Positions 55,651 through 63,199 of a stretch of DNA of 64,000 nucleotides are shown here, piece after piece. The stretch is from NCBI GenBank assembly GCA_963813415.1, contig CAWEYW010000001.1:407401-471400 (forward strand), given 5' to 3'. Numbering within the stretch: position 1 is the first letter of the stretch; each line of letters starts with the position of its first letter. The position numbers were made by a program, and so were the translations under genes. The notes below the pieces were generated by a model. It was given only the letters and a program-made list of their open reading frames with translations. It ran no database searches and had not been told where the DNA came from. The DNA comes from CAIWHR01 sp963813415. Lineage in GTDB: Bacteria; Pseudomonadota; Gammaproteobacteria; Burkholderiales; Casimicrobiaceae.

Positions 55651-56540
55651 CAGGACACGATCGCGTCGTAAACGATCTTCGCAACCTCGGGGTCCGACAG
55701 GTAGCCGCTGATGCCGTGGCGGTTCGACGTCGGATTGTCGACGTCGCACTTGTTGGTGATCGGCGGGTCGATCGGGAAATTGGCTGCGTCGAGCGGGTAC
55801 AGCGCCACGACGTCGCGCTCGTCCATCGCGTTGAACCAGCGTCCGACGCAGGCCGGGTGCTTGTTCGGCGCGAGCTTCTTGCGGATCGCGGTGACGGCGA
55901 GCGGCGCACCGAGCGTCACGAACAGCGGAACCTGCCAGCGCAGCCCGGTCCCTTCGCGGCGCAGCAGGTTGTAGGCGACCACCGTGCCCAGCGAATGCGC
56001 GACGACGACGGTCGGCACGTCGGGCTTGATCGCCTGGCGTATGCCGCCCTCGATCTCATCGCGGATGCCGATGTTGTCGAGGTACTGGTAGACGTCGTTG
56101 GTGGCGAGCGCGATCGACGCACCGCTCGCGAGTGGCACATGACGGTCGATCGACTGCAGCACGCCTTGCAGCCATTCCCAGTTGAGCGGACCCTTCTGCA
56201 CCACGTTCGCGCCCGCGACCGCCGCGATCGTCGCCGTGTCGATGCCCTGTCGCTTCTGCACCTCGAGCAGGACCTCGCGCACGAACGCGCGCTGGTCGGC
56301 GTCCGCATTGTCGCCCTTGACGACGATCTGCGCCGCTTCGCTGGCGGACAGGCCCTGCGAGAGGTCGTAGAGCGTCTGCCCGTAGTAAGGGAAGCGGATG
56401 TCGGCGTCCGCGAGGGGAACGTCGAGGCGCGGGTCGTGCCTGCGGAGCCCCGACGCCCAGGCGTCCACCCATTCCCTCTTGAGCGCCGCGGCATCCTTGT
56501 TCTCCTGCGCGCGGCCGTGGACGAATACGACTTGCTTCAT
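55650..56540 (-). CDS. Alpha/beta hydrolase of the caspase operon
   Basis: Serine hydrolase of 296 residues, cytosolic. It has FVHGR at the oxyanion loop (residues 6-10), nucleophile S183 in AHSLGTVVA, and a probable catalytic His H275 in NRHGISGYLSDP close to the C-terminus. The layout resembles lipase/esterases of the inositol-deacylase type. It overlaps the caspase-like stop by 4 bases and the C11 start by 1 base, so the three are translated as a unit. In this setting it could be a lipid- or thioester-cleaving effector, which is inference. Confidence 0.88.
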   Translation of the reverse strand: MKQVVFVHGRAQENKDAAALKREWVDAWASGLRRHDPRLDVPLADADIRFPYYGQTLYDLSQGLSASEAAQIVVKGDNADADQRAFVREVLLEVQKRQGIDTATIAAVAGANVVQKGPLNWEWLQGVLQSIDRHVPLASGASIALATNDVYQYLDNIGIRDEIEGGIRQAIKPDVPTVVVAHSLGTVVAYNLLRREGTGLRWQVPLFVTLGAPLAVTAIRKKLAPNKHPACVGRWFNAMDERDVVALYPLDAANFPIDPPITNKCDVDNPTSNRHGISGYLSDPEVAKIVYDAIVS

Positions 56541-58291
56541 CGTGAGATGTCTCCGTTCGCGAAGGCGGCCTGTACGGCGTTCGTGCCGGCCGCGTCGAAT
56601 AGCGTCCACAGCGACGGACGCAGGTAGCGCTGCAGTTCCATGAGCGACGGTCTTAGCCCCGCGCGAAACGCGCCGAGCAGCGGCCATCCCTGCGAGAGCA
56701 TCGGCACGGCCGGCAGGACGGCATTCGCGCGAAGCCGCCCCGCGAGATCGCCCTCGTCGGCGAGGAGCGCGATGTCGAACAGCGAGAAGCCGAGGTCCGC
56801 GCTGAGATACGCGTTCATCTCGCGGATGCGATCGCCGCGCGCGAGGTCGTGGTAGGCGTACGCCGCGTAGAGCGCCAACGACGGATCCAGCGACTTGGAG
56901 AGCTGCATGCGGCGCGCGAGCTGCAGCGCATTCTCGCCGGTCAGCCGGAACACGCCGAGCCCGGCCGCCGCCGCGATCGACGCGCGCAGTGCGCGAATCT
57001 CGCCGAGGCGCGCCAGGTACTCGGGCCAGCGCCAGCTCGCATCGGAGGGCTCGTAGGCGACGTGCAAGAGCTCGCCGTCCTCGAACGAAAGCTCGCAGAG
57101 GAAGTCCGGAATCGCGGGGAGCAGTGCGCCCGTCCCGCCCTCGAAGACCAGCAGCACGCTCGACGCACCGGGCGCGCGCGGCGTGATCCGCACAAGCGTG
57201 CCTTCGTGGTCGAGCACTTCCGCGGCCGCAGCGTACGGGGCGTGCACGGCGATCACGCGCGCGCCGCGGATCTTGAAGCCGCAGCCGGTCTCGTAGTGCG
57301 TCGGACCGAACGGTTTGGCGAGCGTCTCGGTCGTCGCGCCGAGCAGTACGGAGGTTGCATCGTGCGGCGCACTGGCGAGAAGCGCGTCGAGCTTCGCCTT
57401 GTCTCCGGCCAGCGCGGTGGTGAGGAGCGCGTCTGCGGCGGCAACCGGACTCGCCCGGGCCCCGGGCGGCACAAGCATCGGGCCTCGATCGGGCGGCGGC
57501 GGCGCGGCCAGCCGCGACACCCAGCCTTCGTGCGAGGTGATGCGGCCCACGGGCATCTGGTTGACCGTGGGCAGCTTGCCAAGCTTCTGCTTGAGCCGCG
57601 GCGGCACGAGCGCCGAAAGCTCGTCGGAGAGCTTCCACGCGCGCACGAGACCCACCTCCCGGCCGTTCTCGTTCACGCGCTCGACCGCCGAGGTCACGCG
57701 GCCGGTCAGACATTCGGACAGCACCTCGGTATACAGCGCCGAGTACGCGCCCGACGACTCGTTGACGTCCTTCACCTCGAGCGACGGTTTGCCGCGCGCG
57801 CACGAGAAGAACGCGTCGACCGGCCGCTCGAGCCCGTCAGCCGGGTCGTTGGGAAAGATCTCGGTGCCGGTGACGCCCTCCGCCTGGATGCCATCGGCGG
57901 CCGTGCGGCAAGCGTCGGACACGAGGACGACATGGGGAACGCCGCAGTAGCGCGCGAGCTGCAGGCTGCCTTCGACGTTGACCGCCTCACCCGACTTGAC
58001 GGGAGCGTCGGACAGCAGCCAGTAGTCGCCGCGGTTGTGGATGCCGTGGCCGGAGAAGTAGACGATCAGCTGGTCGAGCGTGCGCGGCTTGACAAGCTTG
58101 TCGATCGCATCAACGACCTGGTAGGCGCGTACCTTGTCCGTCTCGTCGGTCAGGACGACCAGGTTGTCGCCGACGATGCCCTGCGTCTCGGCCCAGTCGC
58201 GCATCCGCTTAACGCCGCCCGCGACCGCCTGCAGCTCCGGCAGGCCCCCCGTCCTCGACACGCCGACCAGCACCAGTGCCCGCTGAGCCAA
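56537..58291 (-). CDS. Caspase-like (C14) protease with C-terminal helical domain
   Basis: A 584-residue protein. The N-terminal caspase domain (about 3-240) has the catalytic pair H82 in YFSGHG and C128 in VSDACRTAA. A Pro-rich linker (about 265-285) follows, then a helical region and a beta-rich segment (about 325-430), and a C-terminal helical domain with SKSLDPSLALYAAYAYHDL. The TTG at 58291 is chosen: GGGAGG lies 4-5 bases upstream and the protein then begins with the first strand LVLVGV. First gene of the operon. Prokaryotic caspases often act as inducible effectors. Confidence 0.9.
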   Translation of the reverse strand: MAQRALVLVGVSRTGGLPELQAVAGGVKRMRDWAETQGIVGDNLVVLTDETDKVRAYQVVDAIDKLVKPRTLDQLIVYFSGHGIHNRGDYWLLSDAPVKSGEAVNVEGSLQLARYCGVPHVVLVSDACRTAADGIQAEGVTGTEIFPNDPADGLERPVDAFFSCARGKPSLEVKDVNESSGAYSALYTEVLSECLTGRVTSAVERVNENGREVGLVRAWKLSDELSALVPPRLKQKLGKLPTVNQMPVGRITSHEGWVSRLAAPPPPDRGPMLVPPGARASPVAAADALLTTALAGDKAKLDALLASAPHDATSVLLGATTETLAKPFGPTHYETGCGFKIRGARVIAVHAPYAAAAEVLDHEGTLVRITPRAPGASSVLLVFEGGTGALLPAIPDFLCELSFEDGELLHVAYEPSDASWRWPEYLARLGEIRALRASIAAAAGLGVFRLTGENALQLARRMQLSKSLDPSLALYAAYAYHDLARGDRIREMNAYLSADLGFSLFDIALLADEGDLAGRLRANAVLPAVPMLSQGWPLLGAFRAGLRPSLMELQRYLRPSLWTLFDAAGTNAVQAAFANGDISR

Positions 58292-58365
58292 GTCACCTCC
58301 CTGCCCGTACACTGCTTCTATGCCCGCGTCGCGTCGCCGCACCTTTTTCGCGCGTGAGGCCCGCT

Positions 58366-58690
58366 CTAGCTAAGGAGCTTCAAGAGTTTGCGCCTGTTGA
58401 GGTTGAGGCGGCTGATGGGTTGTCGTGAGTTTAGCGCTGCGTGCGGGTCGATGCCAGTTGTAGTGGTGTAGCCAAGGAGCGAGAGCCGCGGCACGCTGCT
58501 CGGAGTTCGGACACGCCTCGGCATAGGCCGACTCCCGCAAGCAGGTCTGGATGAAGCGTTCTGCCTTGCCTTTGGTCCCGGGGGAGAGGGTCGAGTGGGC
58601 AGCTGACGAATCTGCAGCTGAGCGCAGGCATCACGGAAAGCGGCGCGTACGTCTGCTCCTTGCGGCGCAATGCGAAGGTCGGGAGTTCGA
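58366..58690 (-). mobile_element. IS481-family transposase remnant, multiply frameshifted
   Basis: The C-terminal part of an IS481-type integrase-catalytic transposase in three frames: FRDACAQLQIRQLPTRP, then KGKAERFIQTCLRESAYAE and WLHHYNWHRP, then PHAALNSRQPISRLNLNR. The catalytic Glu region (KAERF) is present but out of frame. It lies 75 bases upstream of the caspase-like gene start. Confidence 0.8.
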
Positions 58691-58823
58691 TGCTTCTCAT
58701 CTCCACCACATTCCGGCATGGGTATTGAGCATCCACTCCCTGTCGCTTTTTCGCTGCGCGAGAGTTGAACTGATAGCGAGGTGGTCTACTTCTGTTGTCG
58801 TGCCGCTCGCTCGCGCACGCTGA

Positions 58824-59834
58824 TCAGCCCCGCGGGCCGCGAGAAGGTGCATCCCGCGACGGACCGGTCGCGTACGCCGGCTGGACCGACATGGATTGCG
58901 CGACTTCCTTCGCTTGTTCGATGAAGAGCTGAACGACAGGGCTGAGCGTCCGATTCTTCAAACTGAATATCGTGATTGGCATGGGCGGAACAACCAGACC
59001 CGTGGGGAGTGCCTTGAGCGCCCAACGTCTAGCGTTGAACTGCAGCACGGACCGATGGAGGACTGTCAGAAAACGTCCGGTCGCAAGGAGGTGAAAACGC
59101 ATTTGCATCGAGAACGACGTGAGACGATGGCGGGGCAATTCATGCCCCTGCGCCCGAAATCCGGCTTCGATATACGCACCGGAAAGACTCGCGACCGGAA
59201 AGAGGATCCAAGGCTCGTTCATCAGCTCTGCAAGCGATATCTTGCGCCGACGAGCCCACGCACTGTGTGCACTTGCGACCACGAAGAATTCGTCGTCGCA
59301 CAAACTCTCCACGGTGATGTCGTCCACCATCACGGGTTTGAACAGTCTGCCCAGCAGCAGATCGACACTGCGCTCTCGCAGCTCGCGAAATTCCTGCTCG
59401 CCCGGTTGGGCCGAAGCAACGTGAACAGCGACGTCGGGATATCGACGCGATAGGCGATCGACCACGGCAGGCACAAGCCCGGCGGCCAAGGACTCGGGGC
59501 ACCCGATCGTGACGTCACCGGCCGTGGGATTGGCGAGGAAGTCGATGTCTCTGATGCCTTGCGCCAATTCATCAAATACGACATTCGCGCGCTTGAGCAG
59601 GACGCGCGCATAGATTGTGGCCTCGATGCCACGCGGATTTCGGTCGAGAAGACGCACCCCAAGGGCGTCCTCCAGCGTGCGTATTGCTTCGGATATGGAG
59701 GGTTGCGACATCCCCAAGTGCGGGGCGGCCCCAGCCATGGAGCCCCACCGCACCACGGCACTAAGTATTTGCAAATCGCGCAGCTTGACGCGGCGCCCGA
59801 TCCGGGTATCCCAGTCCACCATCCGCGGCGCCAT
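58824..59834 (-). CDS. LysR-family transcriptional regulator
   Basis: A 336-residue regulator. The N-terminal winged HTH (LRDLQILSAVVRWGSMAGAA then SQPSISEAIRTLEDALGVRLLDR) is clear, followed by the periplasmic-binding-like effector domain (GDVTIGCPESLAAGLVPAVVDRL). The start at 59834 or the ATG 4 codons later is possible. It is divergent from the lipocalin-like gene, which it may control. The effector is unknown. Confidence 0.9.
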   Translation of the reverse strand: MAPRMVDWDTRIGRRVKLRDLQILSAVVRWGSMAGAAPHLGMSQPSISEAIRTLEDALGVRLLDRNPRGIEATIYARVLLKRANVVFDELAQGIRDIDFLANPTAGDVTIGCPESLAAGLVPAVVDRLSRRYPDVAVHVASAQPGEQEFRELRERSVDLLLGRLFKPVMVDDITVESLCDDEFFVVASAHSAWARRRKISLAELMNEPWILFPVASLSGAYIEAGFRAQGHELPRHRLTSFSMQMRFHLLATGRFLTVLHRSVLQFNARRWALKALPTGLVVPPMPITIFSLKNRTLSPVVQLFIEQAKEVAQSMSVQPAYATGPSRDAPSRGPRG

Positions 59835-60081
59835 CGGCGCTCCCTATAGCCATATCGGCAAAATGCCCGTTCCTTTATACCTCAAAGGGGCGCAGAGTTC
59901 AGCCGGTGAGCTCCCGTGGATGCTCTTCCGACGCGCTAGCCCGCTGGTTGAGGCGAGGTCCGGCGTCGGGCATCTCGCGGTCGGCGAGAAAAGGCCCGGG
60001 GCAGCAGCATCAACGCGCTCTCGTGGGATCCGGCGGGTGCCTAGCCGCATGTTCAAAGCGACAAGATCTGGGGGAACTTTT

Positions 60082-60600
60082 ATGCGCTTCACGATTGCAA
60101 AATCGATCGCGGCTGCAGTCGCATACGTCGCGCTCACGACAGTTTCGCAAAGTGCGATCGCTCAGCAGAACACACTCAAACAGCAGCTGATCGGCACATG
60201 GCAATACGTCTCGGTCGACATCGTGCGACCGGACGGTACGCGCACGCCACTCTATGGACCAAATCCCCAAGGTCTTGCCACGTTCGACGTCGGCGGCAAC
60301 TATTTACTGATGACGGCGCGTGCCGATCTGCCCAGATTCACGGCAAACGATCGCGGGCAAGGCTCAGCCGAGGAGAACAAAGCGATCGTTCACGGATCTA
60401 TTGCTCACTTCGGCACCTACACGGTGAATGAGCAGGACAAGACAATCACCTTCCACATTCGTACTAGCACGTTCCCGAACTGGAACGGAACCGATCAGAA
60501 GCGACCGTTCGCCATCACCGCGGACGAACTGAGGTGGAGAACGCCAGCGTCGAGCGGAGGAGGCACCGCGGAAGTGGTACTGAAGCGAGCCAACCAGTAA
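60082..60600 (+). CDS. Exported lipocalin-like protein
   Basis: A 172-residue periplasmic protein with signal peptide (about 1-27, SQSAIAQ) and a lipocalin-like barrel domain: LIGTWQYVSVD opening, GLATFDVGGNYLLM, and HFGTYTVNEQDKTITFH. GGGGGA lies 6 bases before the ATG. Such domains bind small lipophilic molecules or are simply stress-exported. Divergent from the LysR gene. Confidence 0.8.
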   Translation: MRFTIAKSIAAAVAYVALTTVSQSAIAQQNTLKQQLIGTWQYVSVDIVRPDGTRTPLYGPNPQGLATFDVGGNYLLMTARADLPRFTANDRGQGSAEENKAIVHGSIAHFGTYTVNEQDKTITFHIRTSTFPNWNGTDQKRPFAITADELRWRTPASSGGGTAEVVLKRANQ

Positions 60601-60868
60601 CCGGCGCCCGCTGGTGCCGAACTGCGCCGCGTGCGGTGTCGGCGAGTGTCGGCACGGTATCTAGCGCTGGTGTTCGGCACGCAAACATGCTCAGTCCGCC
60701 GAACGTCAGGCCGTATTCGCACGAAGTGAGTCCAGGAGTGTCCTGCGCCTGCGGTAGTCGTGCTTGCTCATTCGGGTGCCGTTCAGGTGTGAAAAAAAAG
60801 GGCCTGAGCAGCCGGCGCTGGGTACGCGAGCGCCGTTTACCACGTTCCCTTAGCGAACGCGTCGCCTC

Positions 60869-61865
60869 TGAACCGCCCCGGGTTTCCGGAGAGCTCCGGG
60901 TTTGAGTCAGGCTGCCATTGGCAGCTGACCCGCAGCCTGATAATACGACGCCTCGAGTTCCGCCGGCGGCACGTCGCTGATGGGTTGCAGCAGCCGCCGA
61001 TGATTGAACCAGTCGACCCATTCGAGCGTTGCATACTCGACCGCCTGCATCGTGCGCCAGGGGGCACGGTGCTCGATCACCTCGGTCTTGTAGAGGCCGA
61101 TGACCGTCTCAGCGAGCGCGTTGTCGTACGAATCGCCGACGCTGCCCACCGATGGCTGGACTCCGAATTCATCGACAGAAAATTGACTTCCCCTGTCGCT
61201 ATGGTGAACCACGCCGCGGACATCCATGCCCGACCACAATGCCTGCTCGAGTGCGTCCAGGACGAGATCCGTGCGCATCGAACGCGCGACACGCCAGCCG
61301 ATGATGCGGCGGGCGAATACGTCAACGACGAAAGCGACGTAGACAAAACCGCTCCACGTCGCTACGTAGGTGAAGTCGGCGACCCACAGTTGATTCGGCC
61401 GACTCGCCGCGAACTGCCGGTTCACCCGATCCAGCGGCGGCTGTGCCGCGTCGTCACCGATCGTCGTGCGGCAGCGCCCGCCACGCACCACGCCGCGCAA
61501 GCCAAGCACGCGCATTAGTCGTTCCACGGTACAGCGCGCCACGACGACGTCTTCGCGTTGTAGCTGGCGCCAGACCTTGCGCGCCCCGTAAACGCCGAAA
61601 TTCGCTGCGTGCAGATGTTTGATGTTGTCCTGCAGCTCGCCGTCGCGCCGGGTGCGTAGTGGTAATCGCATCGGATCGGCCTGCCGCGCCTTGCATTCGT
61701 AGTACGTCGACGGGGCGATCGGCAGCTGTGCGCAGATCGGCTCGACCCCGTACTCGTCGCGATGGCGGTCGATGAAGTCCACCATCACTTGCCGCGGCGG
61801 TCGAGCTCCGCCTGGGCGAAAAACGCCGACGACTTGCGCAGGATCTCGTTCGCCCGGACCGACAC
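60869..61865 (-). mobile_element. IS3-family element, 5'-truncated
   Basis: The right terminal repeat TGAACCGCCCCGGGTTTCC starts at 60869 and the OrfB transposase ends at 60907. The left part, orfA and the left terminal repeat, is gone: only about 10 residues matching the OrfA C-terminus remain (VFRPGGARPP), then response regulator sequence begins. So this is not a complete transposable unit. Confidence 0.8.
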
Positions 61866-62112
61866 CGGTCATCGTCGTGAGAAACAAGACCGGGGTGCGC
61901 ACGCCCGCCGCGCGTAACGCCTCCACCATAGCCAGCCCGTCGAGGCAGGGCAATCTTCGGTCGACAATCAACACGTCGTACGAGGCACCGGCGGCCTGAA
62001 AGAGTCCCTGGCTGCCGTCCGCCGCCACGTCGACGACGAGTCCGTGCTCCACCAGCCCCGAGCGAACGTAGTCGGCGGTCTCTGCATCGTCTTCGACGAG
62101 AAGGATCTTCAT
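60907..62112 (-). CDS. Fusion: OmpR-type receiver N-terminus joined in frame to IS3 OrfB transposase
   Basis: One 401-residue frame. Residues 1-85 are a QseB/PmrA-type receiver (LLVEDD acidic pair, phospho-Asp in LIVDRRLP, Thr in FLTTMTGVG) that stops before the switch Lys and the DNA-binding domain. From about residue 88 the sequence is IS3 OrfB: EYGVEPICAQLPIAPSTYYE, catalytic D in WVADFTYVA, second D in HHSDRGSQF, E in NALAETVIGLYKTE. The DDE triad is complete. No winged-helix remnant was found downstream, so the regulator has lost its output domain. Confidence 0.85.
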   Translation of the reverse strand: MKILLVEDDAETADYVRSGLVEHGLVVDVAADGSQGLFQAAGASYDVLIVDRRLPCLDGLAMVEALRAAGVRTPVLFLTTMTGVGPGERDPAQVVGVFRPGGARPPRQVMVDFIDRHRDEYGVEPICAQLPIAPSTYYECKARQADPMRLPLRTRRDGELQDNIKHLHAANFGVYGARKVWRQLQREDVVVARCTVERLMRVLGLRGVVRGGRCRTTIGDDAAQPPLDRVNRQFAASRPNQLWVADFTYVATWSGFVYVAFVVDVFARRIIGWRVARSMRTDLVLDALEQALWSGMDVRGVVHHSDRGSQFSVDEFGVQPSVGSVGDSYDNALAETVIGLYKTEVIEHRAPWRTMQAVEYATLEWVDWFNHRRLLQPISDVPPAELEASYYQAAGQLPMAA

Positions 62113-62547
62113 CGGCTGCGCATCATGCGGTGCTTTTTTTTGGGCGCGCGCCGGGCATCAGCAGCTGACAGCCGTCACGACGGGGACCATGCGCGCCACT
62201 CGACCAGCGGCTTGGGCGAGCCGTGAAGCCGGCGAAACCGGCTTGCGCTCGGCGCCGAGCCGTTGCAGGTGGCCACATCTTACGACCATGCGATAGCGGC
62301 GACCCGGCTGATCGAGGCGCATCGGCTCCGTCGGTCCTGCCCGAAATCGAGCACCTAAGAAGTCGCTTTCGAGCGGGAGCACCCAACCGCCACCGGGAGC
62401 GCTGGCTCGTGTTCCCCTAGGGGTTATCGGAATCCCACATGGGACGGTTAAGCATCTGTTAAGCAGACGGGACTAGCCTGAAGGTGTTGCGCAGGCATGG
62501 AAGCAGGGGCTTCCGGTTGCCGCGCGCATTGCTCCGGAGGACTTGCG
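62113..62547. other. Intergenic region between truncated regulator and PepSY gene
   Basis: About 430 bases between divergent genes. It contains the palindrome CCCCTAGGGG at 62414-62423, a second near-palindrome TCCCA-CA-TGGGA at 62433-62444 and the tandem GTTAAG site at 62447-62463. No gene is supported. Confidence 0.5.
62447..62463 (+). promoter_or_regulatory. Tandem OmpR/PmrA-type operator upstream of PepSY gene
   Basis: GTTAAG-CATCT-GTTAAG, two identical half-sites spaced one helical turn apart, as bound by QseB/PmrA-class regulators. A -10-like TAGCCT lies at 62474-62479. The adjacent regulator gene is truncated, so the site may be orphaned or served by a paralogue. Confidence 0.65.
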
Positions 62548-63039
62548 ATGAAGATCCGTACGCTTGCACTTGCGCTGATGACCCTTTCCGCTGCCACCGC
62601 GGTCGCCGCGACTCCATCACCCGCCGGGCGCATCCTGGGGCTTGGCGAGACCGTAGCCCAGATGGAGTCGCGCTACCCGGGCAAAGTGGTAGCGATAGAG
62701 TTCGACGCCTCGGGTGACAAAGCCGCGCACTACCACGTCGACATGCGCTTCCGCGACGGCGGGTTGGCCCTTGTGGACGTCGACGCGGCAACGCTCGAGA
62801 TTACATCCCGCGAGCCCGCGCCGCTTGCGGCGGGATCTGCGTCGCTCGTCTACGCGGCAGCGCTGGTGACGGGGTCGATTCCCGGCAAGATGCTCATGGC
62901 GCAGCTCGATGCGACCAACGGTGTGCCCGCGCACTATGATATCGATGTGCGGCTGTCGCACGGAGGCATCGCGCGGCTGAAGGTCGACGCAGCGACGCGG
63001 CAGATCGACTGGCGCACCCCCGCGATCACCGGCTACTAG
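62548..63039 (+). CDS. PepSY-domain periplasmic protein
   Basis: A 163-residue exported protein, signal peptide about 1-22 (TAVAA). Two PepSY-like repeats follow, each ending in a metal/inhibitor-type segment (HYHVDMRFRDGGLALVDVDAATLEITSR and HYDIDVRLSHGGIARLKVDAATRQIDWR share one pattern). PepSY genes are typical targets and neighbours of QseBC/PmrAB-type systems. GGAGG lies 7 bases before the ATG. Preceded by the tandem operator and followed by a strong terminator. Confidence 0.88.
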   Translation: MKIRTLALALMTLSAATAVAATPSPAGRILGLGETVAQMESRYPGKVVAIEFDASGDKAAHYHVDMRFRDGGLALVDVDAATLEITSREPAPLAAGSASLVYAAALVTGSIPGKMLMAQLDATNGVPAHYDIDVRLSHGGIARLKVDAATRQIDWRTPAITGY

Positions 63040-63114
63040 CGGCCGCCATCGACGACGCGCGACCGGTATGCGCCCGGCACGCCGCGACGCCATTTGATCC
63101 CGCTCCCTGAGGCG

Positions 63115-63158
63115 CCCGGAAAGCCGCGAGGCAACGGCTTTCCGGGTCCTTTTCCTTT
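63115..63158 (+). terminator. Rho-independent terminator of the PepSY gene
   Basis: A 12-base perfect stem (CCCGGAAAGCCG ... CGGCTTTCCGGG) with an 8-base loop, followed by TCCTTTTCCTTT. It sits 75 bases after the PepSY stop and before the convergent kinase stop. Confidence 0.85.
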
Positions 63159-63199
63159 CGATGAAACACGATGATCCGGCAGGCTGCGAGCGCGTGCGA

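Noticed and set aside
56849..58357. Plus-strand ORF of 502 codons
   Set aside because: Antisense shadow of the caspase-like gene; catalytic motifs are on the minus strand.
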